From: Cacajao melanocephalus | Lineage: Eukaryota; Chordata; Mammalia; Primates; Pitheciidae | Assembly: GCA_963573385.1 (NCBI GenBank) | Contig: CAUYLG010047346.1 | Span: 1-64,000 of the forward strand | DNA: 64,000 nt | Direction of reading: 5' to 3' | Shown: positions 1 to 17,978 of the stretch, one piece after another | Layout of the letters: each line of letters begins with the position of its first letter | Position numbering within the stretch: position 1 is the stretch's first letter | Translations under genes and position numbers: made by a program | Notes under the pieces: generated by a model | Seen by the model: only the letters and a program-made list of their open reading frames with translations | Told to the model about the DNA's origin: nothing | Databases searched by the model: none

Positions 1-513
1 TGTATCTGGCTTTTCTTCTCATGCTATCTCTCCCCACCTCCGACCTCCCCACCTCCCACTGTCCCTCCCCTATTTCCCCCCCAACAGACCCCTGTGTGTA
101 GTGCTCCCCTCCCTATGTCCATGTGTTCTTATTGTTCATCACCGGCCTATGAGTGAGAACATGCGGTGTTTGATTTTGTGTTCTTGTGTCAGTTTGCTGA
201 GAATGATGGTTTCCAGGTTCATCCATGTCCCTATGAAGGACACAAACTCATCGTTTTTGATGGCTGCATAATACTCCATGGTGTATATGTGCCACATTTT
301 CCCTGTCCAGTCTATCATCAGTGGGCATTTGGGTTGGTTCCAGGTCTTTGCTATTGTAAACTGTGCTGCAGTGAACATTCGTGTGCGTGTGTCCTTATAG
401 TAGAACGATTTATAATCCTTTGGATATATACCCAGTCATGGGATTGCTGGGTCAAATGGAATTTCGATTTCTAGGTCCTTGAGGAATCGCCACACTGTCT
501 TCCACAATGGTTG
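1..513 (-). mobile_element. L1 (primate L1PA/L1P type) 3' end, 5'-truncated
   Basis: The complement encodes the C-terminal end of L1 ORF2p: the frame at 378-139 contains MWHIYTMEYYAAIKNDEF and ends shortly after HRMFSLIG. Bases 1-138 match the L1 3' UTR, read in reverse. Similarity stops at about 513, next to the ORF2 text at the 'cttccacaatgg' motif, so this is a 5'-truncated minus-strand copy whose poly(A) end is off the left edge. It is not coding. Confidence 0.93.
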
Positions 514-810
514 GAGCGTATATCTTTACCATCACCACCTCCGCTAATGTAACCCCCTTTTGGGAAGCTGCCTAGATAGTGCTAAGGAGCTATGCTCACA
601 GATTTTCAGGCAAGTACAAAGTACCGCCATCTTTATTCCAGAGTGTTCCCACTTCCCGTCACTCATCCTGCAGAAGCAATAAGTTCATACAACAAAGGAA
701 AGAAGAAAGAGAGGACATAGGAGGAAATGGGAAAGATATTTCACAATGACAGAGAAATGGTACCTTATTTGGTTTCTCACAATCATGTTTAAAAGACGAA
801 ATTATTATTA
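514..810. other. Intronic spacer, no feature seen
   Basis: Single-copy-looking intron sequence downstream of the 1357-1541 exon. I see no gene or recognisable repeat. A short ATT run at 800-810 borders the next Alu. Confidence 0.6.
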
Positions 811-1113
<303 letters not shown>

Positions 1114-1356
1114 TGAAATTCTTATGTTTTTTTCCAATATGAAGGGCCAGGAAAGTGGGAGAGCCAACCAATCTCTAGACAGAGAAATCCTAAAGCTGCC
1201 CAATCCAGAGAACAGTTGGTATTTTAAATCCTGCTCTCTTATGTTCATACATGAGCTTCTCTGTTGAACCCCAGAAGAGAAGAATAGGACTTCTGTCCAG
1301 AAAATCCTCTCTGCAGACTCAGTAGGAGTGGGCTGAGAGCTGACACCTGCACCTAC

Positions 1357-1541
1357 CTCTCTCTGCAGCTGGCCAGGCCCCTGGTCCGTGGTGCGGAGAT
1401 TCAGGACGTGCACCTCCTGTGGCAGCCCAGTCGTGCCTCTGCTGGCACAGCCTGACAAAACAGTGAAGCTCTCCATCAAGGCCTGGACAGGATGGGACGC
1501 ACTGACAGGTGACAGTTCACACAGTGCACTGGGCTCAGGAC
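1357..1541 (-). CDS. TGFBR3: TGFBR3 coding exon, residues 21-82 (start of betaglycan orphan domain)
   Basis: Read on the minus strand, this 185-base exon follows an acceptor ending tccctcggcag (AG at 1543-1542) and ends at a donor reading GAG|GTAGGT (GT at 1356-1355). It takes one base from the previous exon to complete Gly21 and ends in phase 0. It encodes GPEPSALCELSPVS, then residues including LMESFTVLSGCASRG and LPQEVHVLNL, ending QLQRE. This is the N-terminal part of the mature betaglycan ectodomain, with cysteines at 28 and 52. The open frame runs on into both flanking introns (1632 to 1036), which is chance or possible readthrough; the splice sites decide the exon. Residues 25 (Ser), 72 (Thr) and 73 (Asp) differ from human as I recall it (Gly, Ala, Gly). 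Recognition is by protein recall, not by alignment. Confidence 0.95.
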
Positions 1542-2440
1542 CTGCCGAGGGAATCACAAACACAAACCACTCAGAAACAGCAATTCCTTCTGCTTCAAAG
1601 AGGCAAGGGTGATCAAGACCCTGCCAACCCACCAGAGATGCTTTTCCAGGTAAACTGTCTCTAGACTAAGTGGCCAAAAAGCAAGCCTACCTTCTAAAAT
1701 CCCAATCTCTTAAACTTCTTTTGGAAAATTTTGATATGTATTTGATTTTTGTAATTCCCTTTTGGACTCACAAGTCATGAAAGCATTCCTCTGGGTAGAG
1801 GACACCTTCCACTTCACATTTGTGTTTAATTCCTTCTTCCCTCTTGGTAGAAAATCAGAGATAAATAAAATAAATTTCCTAAAGTCCCAATATCATACAT
1901 AAATAATATTAAATATATAAAATTGAACTCAACAAAAGTATAAGATACAGATCCTATCTTTTCAGAGCTTCCCTTTATTAGGGAAAGCAAAACAAACTTA
2001 AGAACAATGCAGAGCAAGATGTAACATGTAGAGGTGATCGGGGCCAGAGCTATGCAGCAAAATTTGGGCCAGAGGTCAGAAAAATCCTCCCAGAAGTAGT
2101 AGGCTCTTAGCAGAGCCTGAAATAGAAAAAGTAGAATCCCGGTCATACTTGATTCCGGTTTCTTCATTCCCTCTTCCTCTAATCAACCAAGCCTTAAATC
2201 CTAAATCCATCCACTCCTCTCCATCTCTACCTCTTCACTGACCCTAGAAAATTACTAATCTTCCTGAACGGAGTCTGAGGGCTCAAACTCTGCATGCCAC
2301 CTTCCACCCAGGCACAGTCCACCTCACCTAGAGGCGCTCAATGATATGGGTGTTCCCAAAGCAAATGCCTGCTGCTGGCATCTCTGTGGCCAGTTCCCAT
2401 CCCTTCAGAAGAGCTGCCCTACTGAATAAAGCCTGAGCTC
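1542..2440. other. Intron next to the acceptor, single-copy
   Basis: The acceptor-side end of the 59-kb intron. It includes the pyrimidine-rich acceptor tract of the 1357-1541 exon (on the minus strand) and AT-rich sequence around 1860-1950. I see no gene and no clear repeat. Confidence 0.55.
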
Positions 2441-2850
2441 TGTCACAGAGCACAGGAGGCCTTTCTTGATCTAGCCCCTTCCTATTTCTCATCCCTTCCC
2501 ACTCCATATCAACTTATTTAAAAGTCTCCAGACACATCAGGATGTTTCTTAACTCCATGTCCTCATTCAAGCCTGCTTCCTTTACTTCACTCTTCCACTC
2601 TCACTCCACTTCCACAACAAACATCCCAAGCTGAGGAAGGCTCTCTTTCTCTGAGCTCCGGCAATTTCCCTGCCTGTCTCCACTGCTGCATTGACATGAT
2701 AGCCACAGGCATACCCATTCATCTGTGTTGGTTGAACGCGACCTCTCTGAGGGTTGTGGGTACTCATCTTTGTATCCTCAGCGTTCAACTAGGTGACTGG
2801 CATATATGAGAGGCTCAGAAAATGTTTGTTAAATGAAGAAATGAATCATT
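2440..2850 (+). repeat. L2 LINE 3' end
   Basis: Diverged L2 3' region: C/T-rich 'cctttcttgatctagcccc' text, then a tail like the L2 end (ctcagaaaatgtttgttaaa then tgaagaaatgaat). Confidence 0.65.

Positions 2851-5103
<2,253 letters not shown>

Positions 5104-5147
<44 letters not shown>
5104..5147 (+). repeat. Pure (AG)22 microsatellite in Alu tail
   Basis: 44 uninterrupted bases of AG repeats directly follow the Alu tail. Pure dinucleotide runs of this length are usually length-polymorphic. Confidence 0.97.
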
Positions 5148-5821
<674 letters not shown>

Positions 5822-5874
5822 AGCACTTCCTGTGAGAATCAAAATGTGGTCATAGATTTAGGGGCGAGATCTAC

Positions 5875-6060
5875 CGTTTTGTAACTTACTTTGAAATACA
5901 TCCAAAAAAATAAGATGGATTGACAGATGAAGAGATATTTGATAAAGCAACTATTGCAAAATGCTAACTGTGGAATCTAGATGTTGTCTGTACAATGGTT
6001 TCAACATCTCTGTATGCTGAAATTCTTCATTAAAGAAAAGTTGGGAGAGTGGGGCAATGC
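5875..6060 (+). mobile_element. L1M 3' end fragment
   Basis: Diverged copy of the old L1 3' end: 'gataaagcaactattgcaaa' then 'ctgaaattcttcattaaaga', ending near aaaagttggg. Confidence 0.65.
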
Positions 6061-6129
6061 ATATAAAAAATTAAGGCCAGAAATGCCTTAAGAAACCTTC
6101 CTCAAAAAGTACACCAGCATCACACTGCT

Positions 6130-6270
6130 GCCTGGGAGAGCAAACTGGTATAATTTTTCAGTGGTATCCAAGGCCCCACAAAAGGCACATATCCTTTGAC
6201 CCAGCAACTTCCTGCTAGGATTTTATCCTGAAAAAAATAACTAGATACGTTTGCAAAGGGTACAGAATGT
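6130..6270 (+). mobile_element. L1M ORF2-region fragment
   Basis: Contains 'tcctttgacccagcaacttc' and 'ctaggattttatcctgaaaa', a recognisable old L1 ORF2 segment. It is heavily decayed. Confidence 0.65.
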
Positions 6271-7004
<734 letters not shown>

Positions 7005-7019
7005 CAGACTTCTTTTTCT

Positions 7020-7229
7020 AAGCTCCAGGCCTGAATATTCAACAGCTCCTTCATCATCTGCTTTTGTCTCATGGATACCCAATCTCAACATGCAGAACTC
7101 AGGATCTTTACTCCCTGTGCCAGTTGTTCCTCCTTCATTCCCTCCCTCAGTAAATGGCACCCACCTCCACCTATATACACCTGGCACCAACCGGGATGGT
7201 GGGGGTTGCCCCAACATCACCCCTTCCCC
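7020..7229. other. Intronic spacer, C-rich
   Basis: Pyrimidine-rich single-copy sequence. No gene seen; it may be the outer edge of the following L2. Confidence 0.5.
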
Positions 7230-7575
7230 CTCCTCACCCAGTGGATTCTCTCCCTGACCACTCAACTCTGTCCCCTCCTCTCCATCTCCACAGGCATCAT
7301 AATCTCTCTTGACCTGACTACTACAAGACACTCATAATTCTTATCTCCACCAAAACATCTTCTACAGAGCAGCCAAACTGATCTTCAGAAAATCCCAAGT
7401 CTGATCCTGCTTCTCTCCGCTTTAAAAGACCTATCACTCTATCTCTGCTGTCCAGATGATGCCCCAAAACCTCACCATGACTTACAAAGCCCTCCAAGAT
7501 CTGACCCTGCTTCCTACCATGGCACATCTCTCATTCCCTGGGCACCTGCTCCCTGTGTTTTGGCCACTCTGGTGA
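7230..7575 (+). repeat. L2 LINE 3' region
   Basis: Clear L2 text: 'agagcagccaaactgatctt', 'cttacaaagccctccaagat' and the 'ctgaccctgcttcctacc' segment. Confidence 0.8.
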
Positions 7576-8034
7576 GGCACGGAGTACGCTCACTGTCTGC
7601 CTATAGCCATTGTTCTCCTTTCTCCAAGTGCCAGCTGGTCACACAGCCACCCAGAACAAAAGCTACGTTTCCCAATCCTGCTAGCAGCTGGCAGCTTCCT
7701 GCATGAAGGGAAGGAGAGCAGTTCTTCTGCCATTTCCTGCTGCCTGCTAGCTGGAAGGTGGATGTGAAGGGTAGCACTAGAGCAAGCCTTTGGGGCCATG
7801 AGACAGAAGCAGCATGCCGAGGAAGGCAAAGCCACTGAGAAGCTGCCTGGATATTTGATGAACATGGTGCCACCAGATCAGCTCTGAACTGCTTTTTTTA
7901 AAAATAGGAAACACATGTAAACTTTTTTCTTATTTAAGCCAATGTTATTTGGGGTTTCTGACATTTGTAGCTTAACCTACCCTAATTAATGTACTTGTCT
8001 TCTTTTATTTCATCAGAAGTGCCAACCTTTGTCC
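7576..8034. other. Possible old repeat, family not assigned
   Basis: 7590-7990 has the look of an ancient LTR or DNA element: an internal 'ctgccatttcctgctgcctg' and an end reading 'taagccaatgttatttgggg' followed by acctaccctaattaat. I cannot name the family. Open frames here are not supported as genes. Confidence 0.35.
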
Positions 8035-8408
8035 CACGTGAGTCTCTGCATAGCAAGGTTTCCTCCAGGAACACCTTCCCCGCCGCTTCTGTTCCTTCCC
8101 TCCACCATGGCATGACAAACTCCTGCTCATTCTACTGATCTCTCAAGCAAGCTCCCCAAACCTCCCTTGCTGTGTTAGATCTATATTTTTTCATACGCTC
8201 ATGGTACTCTCCGTTTCTCTCCACAGCACTTCCTGTGATTAGATGCACATAATTATTTGTGCAATTATTGGTTTTGCATCTATATGTTCCCAAAGACTGC
8301 AAACACCACAAAAGAACAGAACCCAACCATTCTGTCTGCTGTTGACTGCCTCACTCCGGCACAGTGTCTGGCACATAGTAGGCACTCAATTATCGCTAAG
8401 AAAAGGGG
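8035..8408 (+). repeat. L2 LINE 3' end
   Basis: Ends with 'cagtgtctggcacatagtag' followed by gcactcaattatcg, the standard L2 terminal motif. Upstream text is diverged L2. Confidence 0.75.
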
Positions 8409-8412
8409 AAGA

Positions 8413-10394
<1,982 letters not shown>

Positions 10395-10620
10395 AGGGGC
10401 CAGACGTCTTGCCCATATTGTTTCTGATCCTCGCAATGCCACTGTGAAGACTGTTAATGCCCCCGTTTTAGAGTGATGGAAAACTGGAGCTCAAGAGAGG
10501 CTAAGAAACATGACAAAGGTCACACATCAGCAGGAAGTGGCAATGGGGGATTTGAACCTGGGTCTCTGAGACTCCTGCTCCAGGCTCGTCCCCCGGCAGA
10601 GCACCACCTGCCTCTGCGTT
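10395..10620 (-). repeat. MIR SINE
   Basis: Reverse MIR: 'gctcaagagaggctaagaaa', 'aaggtcacacatcagcagga' and 'gatttgaacctgggtctctg'. Confidence 0.85.
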
Positions 10621-13600
10621 GCACTTTCCAGTTCCTCGCCTCGGGACTGTGTGAACAGATGCATAGGCCAAATGTAAACATTCATTCATGTCTACTAAAA
10701 TGAAATAAATTGCTTGGTTCATACTTATCATGTTTGGTTGACTTAAAAGACTTCATAAACTTAATGAAACTCCTTTCTCATTTTACCAAATGCCCTCCTC
10801 CATCCTTTCCACTAATGCTTGCTTCTCTGGACACATGGGAAATGTCCCTAAGATCTCGCTATAACATCAATGTCTAAATTCCCAGTTCCACTTAAAGAAA
10901 AAAATCAAATGGACTCAGCCTTTCATTATGTCCTTTAGCTGCAACACAGCATTCCAATCTCAGTTACAGAACCCCCACATCCCTGCTGGCTGCAGGCCAG
11001 CTCCAAAACTTGACAGAATGCAGACAAAGCATTTGGGAACAGATGCATTTGCTGCACACACTTTAAATTTAATCTGTGCCAAAAGAAATTACTAATATCA
11101 CACCTCATGCAACATGGACAAAAATACTGATGGAGGGGGGTAATGTTTTGGAGAAGATATAGTAAGTAATTTTCACATTTAATAAATGTGATCCTCAAGC
11201 ATTCTAAATACAAACGCACACCAAGTTGACACAAACATCTGGTACCTATTCCACATAATTTTCAACACTCAGATTCCCCATATCACCCAGGGTACTAATG
11301 AGGAGCGTGTGTTCAGCTGTAATAAAAGTGGTAAAGATGCAGAGGGAATTAAGGGGTAACATTATAGCCTGGGACCAAGACATCACAGTAGGGAGATTTT
11401 ATTCTAAAAACACCATTGGCTAATAAGGTTTGTGTTATTGTCCCACAGGGAATTCTGAAATGCTGTCAGCTGCAAAGAGGGACAAACTCCCACAGATTGT
11501 GGGACTGGGTACTGCAGGATCTATTCTGCCCTTGGGCTGAAAATCCTTTCTGCCCCCATGGGATGCAAGAATCTGTAAGAAAGGGCACCCAGGATGATCT
11601 CCCAGCCAATAGCACAGCCTCCCGTTAATCGAGCTTCATGAGAAGGAATGTTACCAACACCAGGATATGATGCAAAATCAAAGCTCCAAGAAAAAAACAC
11701 CTGGAAGGCCCTGAGCTCAAAAACACGCCTGGCGTGTACATAACATATGCTCATGTTTGTACCATCTCAAATCACAACTCACTGCAACTACAGCCCCTTG
11801 GGGATGGAGCTGTGGAATGTACCACCATTAAACTCCAAAGAGGGCCCTTCTACCACCTGGGTTTTTCAACAAGAAAACCTGGCTTCAGGCTGAAGCTTAT
11901 CCCTAGTAGGAAAAAGGTAGACACGTCCTAAAACTTGTAATTTGGATTTCTCAGGGGGAAAAAGAACTAGATGTTTCTATAGCACAGCTCTTAGGTGTAT
12001 CTTATCATAGTTTCTTTCATTCTCCAAGCAAAATCTAAATTCAAACCTTCCTCCTAACAAACTAACCCTCTTCCAAGAAGTCAACCACCAGCTTGTTGGG
12101 CCAAAAGCCAGCGAATATTCATGTATTATTGTGTTGAAATCATGAAGCAGCCATGTTGGAGAATTTCCTGTGTTCAACTGTGTTTTCAAATGTTCAAAAG
12201 GATACAGCTTCTTTAGGAATCCAAATTCTCAAAGTGTTGGGAAGTGCCAAGCTATAAAGGGTATGTACTCTTCCATCTAAGCAAAATACCACTATCTAAC
12301 CTGGAAATGCCAACAGAGGGGAGCTTCTGCAGTTCTGTGAGGAAGTGGTGCTGTTATGTTTGTGGTTTTTATAACCCGAAGTGAAGCAGGGGCATGTCTC
12401 AGAAGTCACCACTGGACATAGCAAGAGGCGTCCTTGTATTACAGAAGCACCGGGAAATACTGAACCAGGAGATATGGAAGCTGGGTTTTAAGCATTCCAT
12501 GATCTCTTTATCTATGACAGGCTTGATTTACAGATCAAATGATGCACTATATGTGAAAATGCTTTACAAACTTCAAGTACTATTAGACACACAAAGTCCC
12601 TTGAGGGAAAGAGAAATGAATGAGAACATTTTCTCCAATCGAAAACTGTTTTCTTTAAAAACTTTTAGAACGATTAATAAAATATCTAAGATAAGATGTT
12701 CTTCTACTACTCCCTAGCATTACTCCCCAGAAATTATTTCTATGAATGGCACTGGGAAGACTTAAAATAAAACTATGATGACCTTGACTTGTACCTAAGA
12801 TGATCACTAAACTGAGTTTCTCTTTTTTACCTTTGGCAAACTGGTGTCTAGCAAGAAAGAAAAAAATAGGAGAAAGAGAGGTAAGAATGTGTGTAAAATC
12901 ATGGGGGAATAACACACACTGCATGTGACATGCTCAGGCCTGGTGAGTGCTCTGTTAGGGCTGGTGGGCAGGGTCTAGGGTGCAGAGTGTGAAGCAGAGA
13001 GAAGTGGCAAGATGAGAAACTGTAAGAGGGGGTTGGTCAGAAAGGGCAAAGGAGGAAACCACAACTGCTGCGGAGTTGACTCATTGCCTATAACCACTGA
13101 TCCGGATTGCAAATAGAAGACCATAGATTAAAAAAGGAAAATCTGCAAACTTTTGGTTTGGCTGTGCAAAATATTATTAATTACAGCCATGTGTACACAT
13201 GTGTTTTAGCCATGAACTAAAACACATTTATTTTAAGGAGTTTATACATAATCAGGGTACTCACAATTGGTTAAAGGAATGAGTCAAATGCTTAACCCTG
13301 AATGCCAAATTACTCAGCTTAATATATAGGTCAAACCCAATTAAAACTAAACTCGATTCCTTCCTCTTCAGGTCAGCTAGCCCATGACTTCAGGTGCTTC
13401 TGTTAGTAGGGAAACAGAGCTGACAGTTTGCAGAGAAATCTATGAACACCTGGTCACTGGTGTGCTCTTGCTCCTTTCACAGTGAAGCTAAAAGGCTCCG
13501 AGAAGCTGTAAAGCTGGTTTTTCCAGAGCTCATAGCAGTTATGGGCCCATCAACAGAACTAATCAGTGTAGACTGGGCCTTAGAGAGACAGAAGGATTGT

Positions 13601-13632
13601 GCTCGGCTCAGGTGCTGTGGCTCAGACCACAG
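10621..13632. other. Intronic single-copy sequence
   Basis: About 3 kb with no clear interspersed repeat. Short open frames only (up to 107 codons at 12394-12717) with no family I recognise. No gene is called. Confidence 0.5.
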
Positions 13633-13934
13633 TTTGTTTGTTTTTTGTTTTTTGCTGCTAGGGGATGGAGGTGGGGAAGGTCTGGCTCTGTCGTACAGGC
13701 TGGAGTACAGTGGTGCAATCTGGGCTCACTGCAACCTCTGCCTTCCAGGTTCAAGCCATCCTCCCACCTCAGCCTCCTGAATAGCTGAGACTGCAGGTGT
13801 GCACCACCACACCAGCTCATGTCTTCTATTTTTTGTAGAGACGAGGTTTTGTCATGTTGCCCAGGCTGGTCTCAAACTCATGAGCTCAAGCAATCTATCC
13901 ACCTTGGCCTCCCAAAGTGCCACCGTGCCTGGCC
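13633..13934 (-). mobile_element. AluJ, minus orientation, small 3'-side deletion
   Basis: T/G-rich tail at 13633-13653 and an AluJ body. The usual 'gctgggattacaggtgtgag' between 'caaagtg' and 'ccaccgtgcc' is missing at about 13918-13920. Confidence 0.93.
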
Positions 13935-14044
13935 CAGAACTACACTTTTGTATTGTACCTGATAAAATTCAGAGGTCCCTTAAACTGTTATACCTGTTTA
14001 ATATTATACTTTTCCTTTATAGCAAATATAAGCTTTTATAAATC

Positions 14045-14510
<466 letters not shown>

Positions 14511-14579
14511 ATGTGCCAAACAACCAAACTCCCAAGCTGCTAATTCTCTAGGGACTATGGAGCCAGTCTCCCAGGTTTA

Positions 14580-14720
14580 TCCCAGCATCACCACATTTTA
14601 GCATTCTTTGTAACCTGGAGCAGTTACTTAGCCATTTCTCTGTCTCTGTTTCTTTATCTGTACAATGGGGATAACGATAGGATCTGCCCCATAAGACTGT
14701 TCTTAGGATCAACTCATTTT
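14580..14720 (+). repeat. MIR SINE
   Basis: Forward MIR core: 'gagcagttacttagccattt', 'tctttatctgtacaatgggg', then 'cataagactgttcttaggat'. Confidence 0.8.
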
Positions 14721-14940
14721 TATTATTGTATTACTGCAATTATTATTACCATCTCTTCAACTATGAGATGTGTTCTGGCCAAAAAAAAAAAACAACAATG
14801 CAAAAAAGAAACTTTATCAAGGAACTTAGCTAAAGGAAACTATTATCATTTCAGTGCCAACCCTAGCTCTGCGCTTTCTAGCAGGCAGGATAAAGAGAAA
14901 AAATGATGCTCACATAGATATGAAAGTGAAACAAATCACA

Positions 14941-15237
14941 GGCGGGTATGATGGCCCACACCTGTAATCCCAGCACTTTGGGAGGCCACAGTGGGAGGAC
15001 TGTTTGAGCCCATAAGTTTGAGACCGGCCTGGGCAACAGAGTGAGACCTCGTCTCTACAAAAAATTAAAAAATTACCCAGACATGGTGGTGCACACCTGT
15101 AGTGCCAGCTACCTAGGAGGCTGAAGTGGGAGAATCCCTTAAGCCCAGGGAAGTCAGGATTGCACTGAGCCAAGATAGTGCCACTGCACTCCAGTCTGGG
15201 TGACACAGCGAGACCTTGCCTTTAAAAATAATAATAG
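14941..15237 (+). mobile_element. AluJ, plus orientation
   Basis: Diverged full dimer starting ggcgggtatgatggcccaca and ending in an A/AAT tail near 15237. Confidence 0.94.
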
Positions 15238-16489
15238 GAAACATCAGCTCTTGCAAGAAAATACTTTTCCTAGGTCTCAATTTAAGAGGCCTACGATAAA
15301 GCAAGGATCGATGATTTTTAACTTTTTAAACCAATAATTTGCATTAATGTGGGTATGAAAGCAAGAAGCAAACTGGCATTTATTTGCGAAAAGCATGTGG
15401 GGGAGTTTATAATCTTGGTTTTTAAAAGTATGCCATGATATATATCTAAAATTTTGGATTTTGCTGTGTTTGAGTCTATAAGCAATTTCTGAAAGGATAA
15501 AATCTAAGCAGAGATATCAGTTCAATAAAGGGCTGAGAAGGGTGTAATTCAAATTGTATTTAACCTAAAAATAAAAGATAAATTACTGTACTATTGTTTA
15601 ATAAACTCTCCTCAAAAATTTTAAAACTGGGATAAATGAGATACCTATTCAGAAAAACATCTATTGAGCATGCTCACGACAAAACTTCACACAGTAACAT
15701 ACTGTAAAACATACATCTGTATCTGACAAAGCAACCTTTCAAAACAGATGTGTCATACGATGTTTCAAAGCTGAATCTTTTTTTTTTTTTTTTAAGTTTG
15801 TCACATTCAGTGAAAGCAATCTGTTTTTCTGAAATCTGTGTGTGTTATTTTGGAGAAAACTTTGCTTTGGTGATTTTCCACTCTGGATCAACTAGCTCCT
15901 TTTCCTCCCAAGCAAACCTTTCTAAACCACACTGCCGGAGGGAACTCACCTTTCTCCCATGGAGACAGTGCTAATACTTGCAAATGGTCAAACTGAAAAT
16001 AAAATCCTTTGCATGCCATTTCCTCCAACAAAAAGGGCTTTGTTTCAAGATTTGCACAGAAAAACATATCAAAGCTATGTCTATTGTTTGAAGTAGTAAT
16101 TCCTTCTCAGTGTTTTGTATCATACTCCTTTTTTCCCACCTTACTTCATCTGGCCCAAAGAACCACCTTCCCACCACACAATAAATGCCTCACTTATTCA
16201 ACATTGACTGGCAATGAGATATTCCACATAAGCAAATTTTCCAAATAACTAAGTCTTTATTTGTTTCAAAAAAGAAAGTGACTGTAGTCATTTTTAAGGG
16301 AAATCTACCTAAAATGTACTACATGCATAATTTCTGCCTGGCCATCTTAAATGTTTTGAGCATCCTGAAACTCACTTACTGTATTTTTTTTTCTTAAAGA
16401 TGTAGGGCTACCATTATGAATACTAATTAGTTTATTAAAGCTTGGTATGATTTCAGTTACTATCGCTACCAAATGGTCCCATATTTCTG
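15238..16489. other. Intronic AT-rich single-copy sequence
   Basis: About 1.25 kb, AT-rich, with a T-run at 15779-15793. No gene or clear repeat. Confidence 0.5.
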
Positions 16490-16504
16490 TGCTTTATAGT
16501 TTTT

Positions 16505-16802
16505 TTTTTTTGTTTTTGAGATGTAGTCTTGCTCTGTCGCCCAGCCTGGAATGCAATGGTGCGATCTCAGCTCACTACAACCTCCACCTCTCAGGTTCAA
16601 TTCTCCCTGCCTCAGCCTCCCAAGTAGCTGGGATTATTGTTACTCACCACCAAGCCTGGCTAATTTTTACAGTTTTGGTAGAGATAAGGTTTCGCCATGT
16701 TGGCCAGGTTGGTCTCTAACTCCTGACCTCAGGAGATCCACTCACCTCTGCCTCTCAAAGTGCTGAGATTACAGGCGTGGGCTACCGGCTACCACACCTG
16801 GC
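16505..16802 (-). mobile_element. AluS, minus orientation
   Basis: Reverse AluS flanked by tgctttatagtttt at 16490-16503 and 16803-16816. A duplicated 'ctaccggctacc' lies near its 5' end at about 16781-16792. Confidence 0.95.
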
Positions 16803-16816
16803 TGCTTTATAGTTTT

Positions 16817-17636
16817 GCCTATACTTTTTATAATTCTGGCGTTTTTTCCATCTCTGGCTGCGGGACTGTGTCTCTGCCTCAAGCCTATTACTTACTATCT
16901 TTTACACACTTATACACTCAATTTTAAGTCAACCAAGTCTGGATGAAGACCAGAAGGTGGCTCCCTATCCCATCCACAGAGTAACCTATGTGAACTTTGT
17001 CCGTTATTTTCCTTGAAACTCACTAAAACGTTTTGGCCTCCTTCATGACACACAAACCTGCTGTAAAACTGATACAGTACAATAATATTAGTGACAACAT
17101 TAGGGACACTGTCCATTGTAATCTAATTTAAATGGCAAACCATCAAAGAAAGTGAAACTTTTGCACTAGAGGTGAACTGCTGGGAATTTAGTTTACACCA
17201 AAACCATGCTAAAAGCTCTACTCTCCTATTGCTTCTGGGGCTTCAAGGATTTTAGAAGTTCTAAGAGAAAAAAACCAAATGTATAACTAGGTCTGACAAA
17301 GTTCGTATGGTCCCTCAATCCTATTTTCTCATAGTGACCTCCCCTTTTCTTTCAAGATAAAGAGATATTTAAACTGTACAGCCCAGATTAATTACAATTT
17401 TAGTATAGTTTGCAAATTTTTCCACTCTAGTTTCTCAATCAAAGTTGTATTCACCATTCCTCCCTGTCTTCATTCTTGAGTCAGTGCCAGCAAGCACTGT
17501 TGATAGAAATAGATACTCCTACCAGTGCTCCCTGGTCTAGGTCAGTACGAACGATCTACCACGAACCATAGAGTCCAGGGCTAGCTAGAAAGCACCACCT
17601 CACAAAGAAAACACATAACGGGCCACTCAAAGGCCC
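16817..17636. other. Intronic single-copy sequence
   Basis: No gene or clear repeat seen in these 820 bases. Confidence 0.5.
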
Positions 17637-17644
17637 CTCTATGG

Positions 17645-17970
17645 CAGCAGTCCCCAACCTTTTCATCAACAGGGACTGGTTTCATGGAAGACAGTTTTTC
17701 CGAGGACCAGGGAGGAAGGGACGGTTTCGGGATGAAACTGTCCCACCTCAGGTCATTGGACATTAGTGAGATTCTCATAAAGAGCAGGCAACCTAGATCC
17801 TTTGTATGCGCAGTTCACAATAGGGTTCACACTCCTATGAAAATCTAATGCCACCGCTGATCTGACAGGAGGTGGAGCTTAGGCAGTAATGCTCGTTTGC
17901 CTGCTGCTCACCTCCTGCTGTGTAGCCCTGGTTCCTAGCAGGTCCGTGGCCTGGGCACCAGGCACCCCTG
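17645..17970 (+). mobile_element. MER1-type hAT-Charlie DNA transposon, near complete
   Basis: Starts cagcagtccccaaccttttc and ends gcaccaggcacccctg, the MER1 terminal inverted repeats. Inside it has 'cgcagttcacaatagggttc' and 'ctgatctgacaggaggtgga'. An exact 8-bp target duplication ctctatgg flanks it at 17637-17644 and 17971-17978, as expected for hAT insertion. It is a non-autonomous element with no transposase. Confidence 0.95.
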
Positions 17971-17978
17971 CTCTATGG

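Noticed and set aside
139..378. Open frame resembling a real protein
   Set aside because: It is the C-terminal end of L1 ORF2p in a 5'-truncated copy, not a host gene.
10395..10620. tRNA gene from A/B-box-like text in MIR elements
   Set aside because: MIR is tRNA-derived and keeps promoter-like text, but no cloverleaf or anticodon arm can be folded here.
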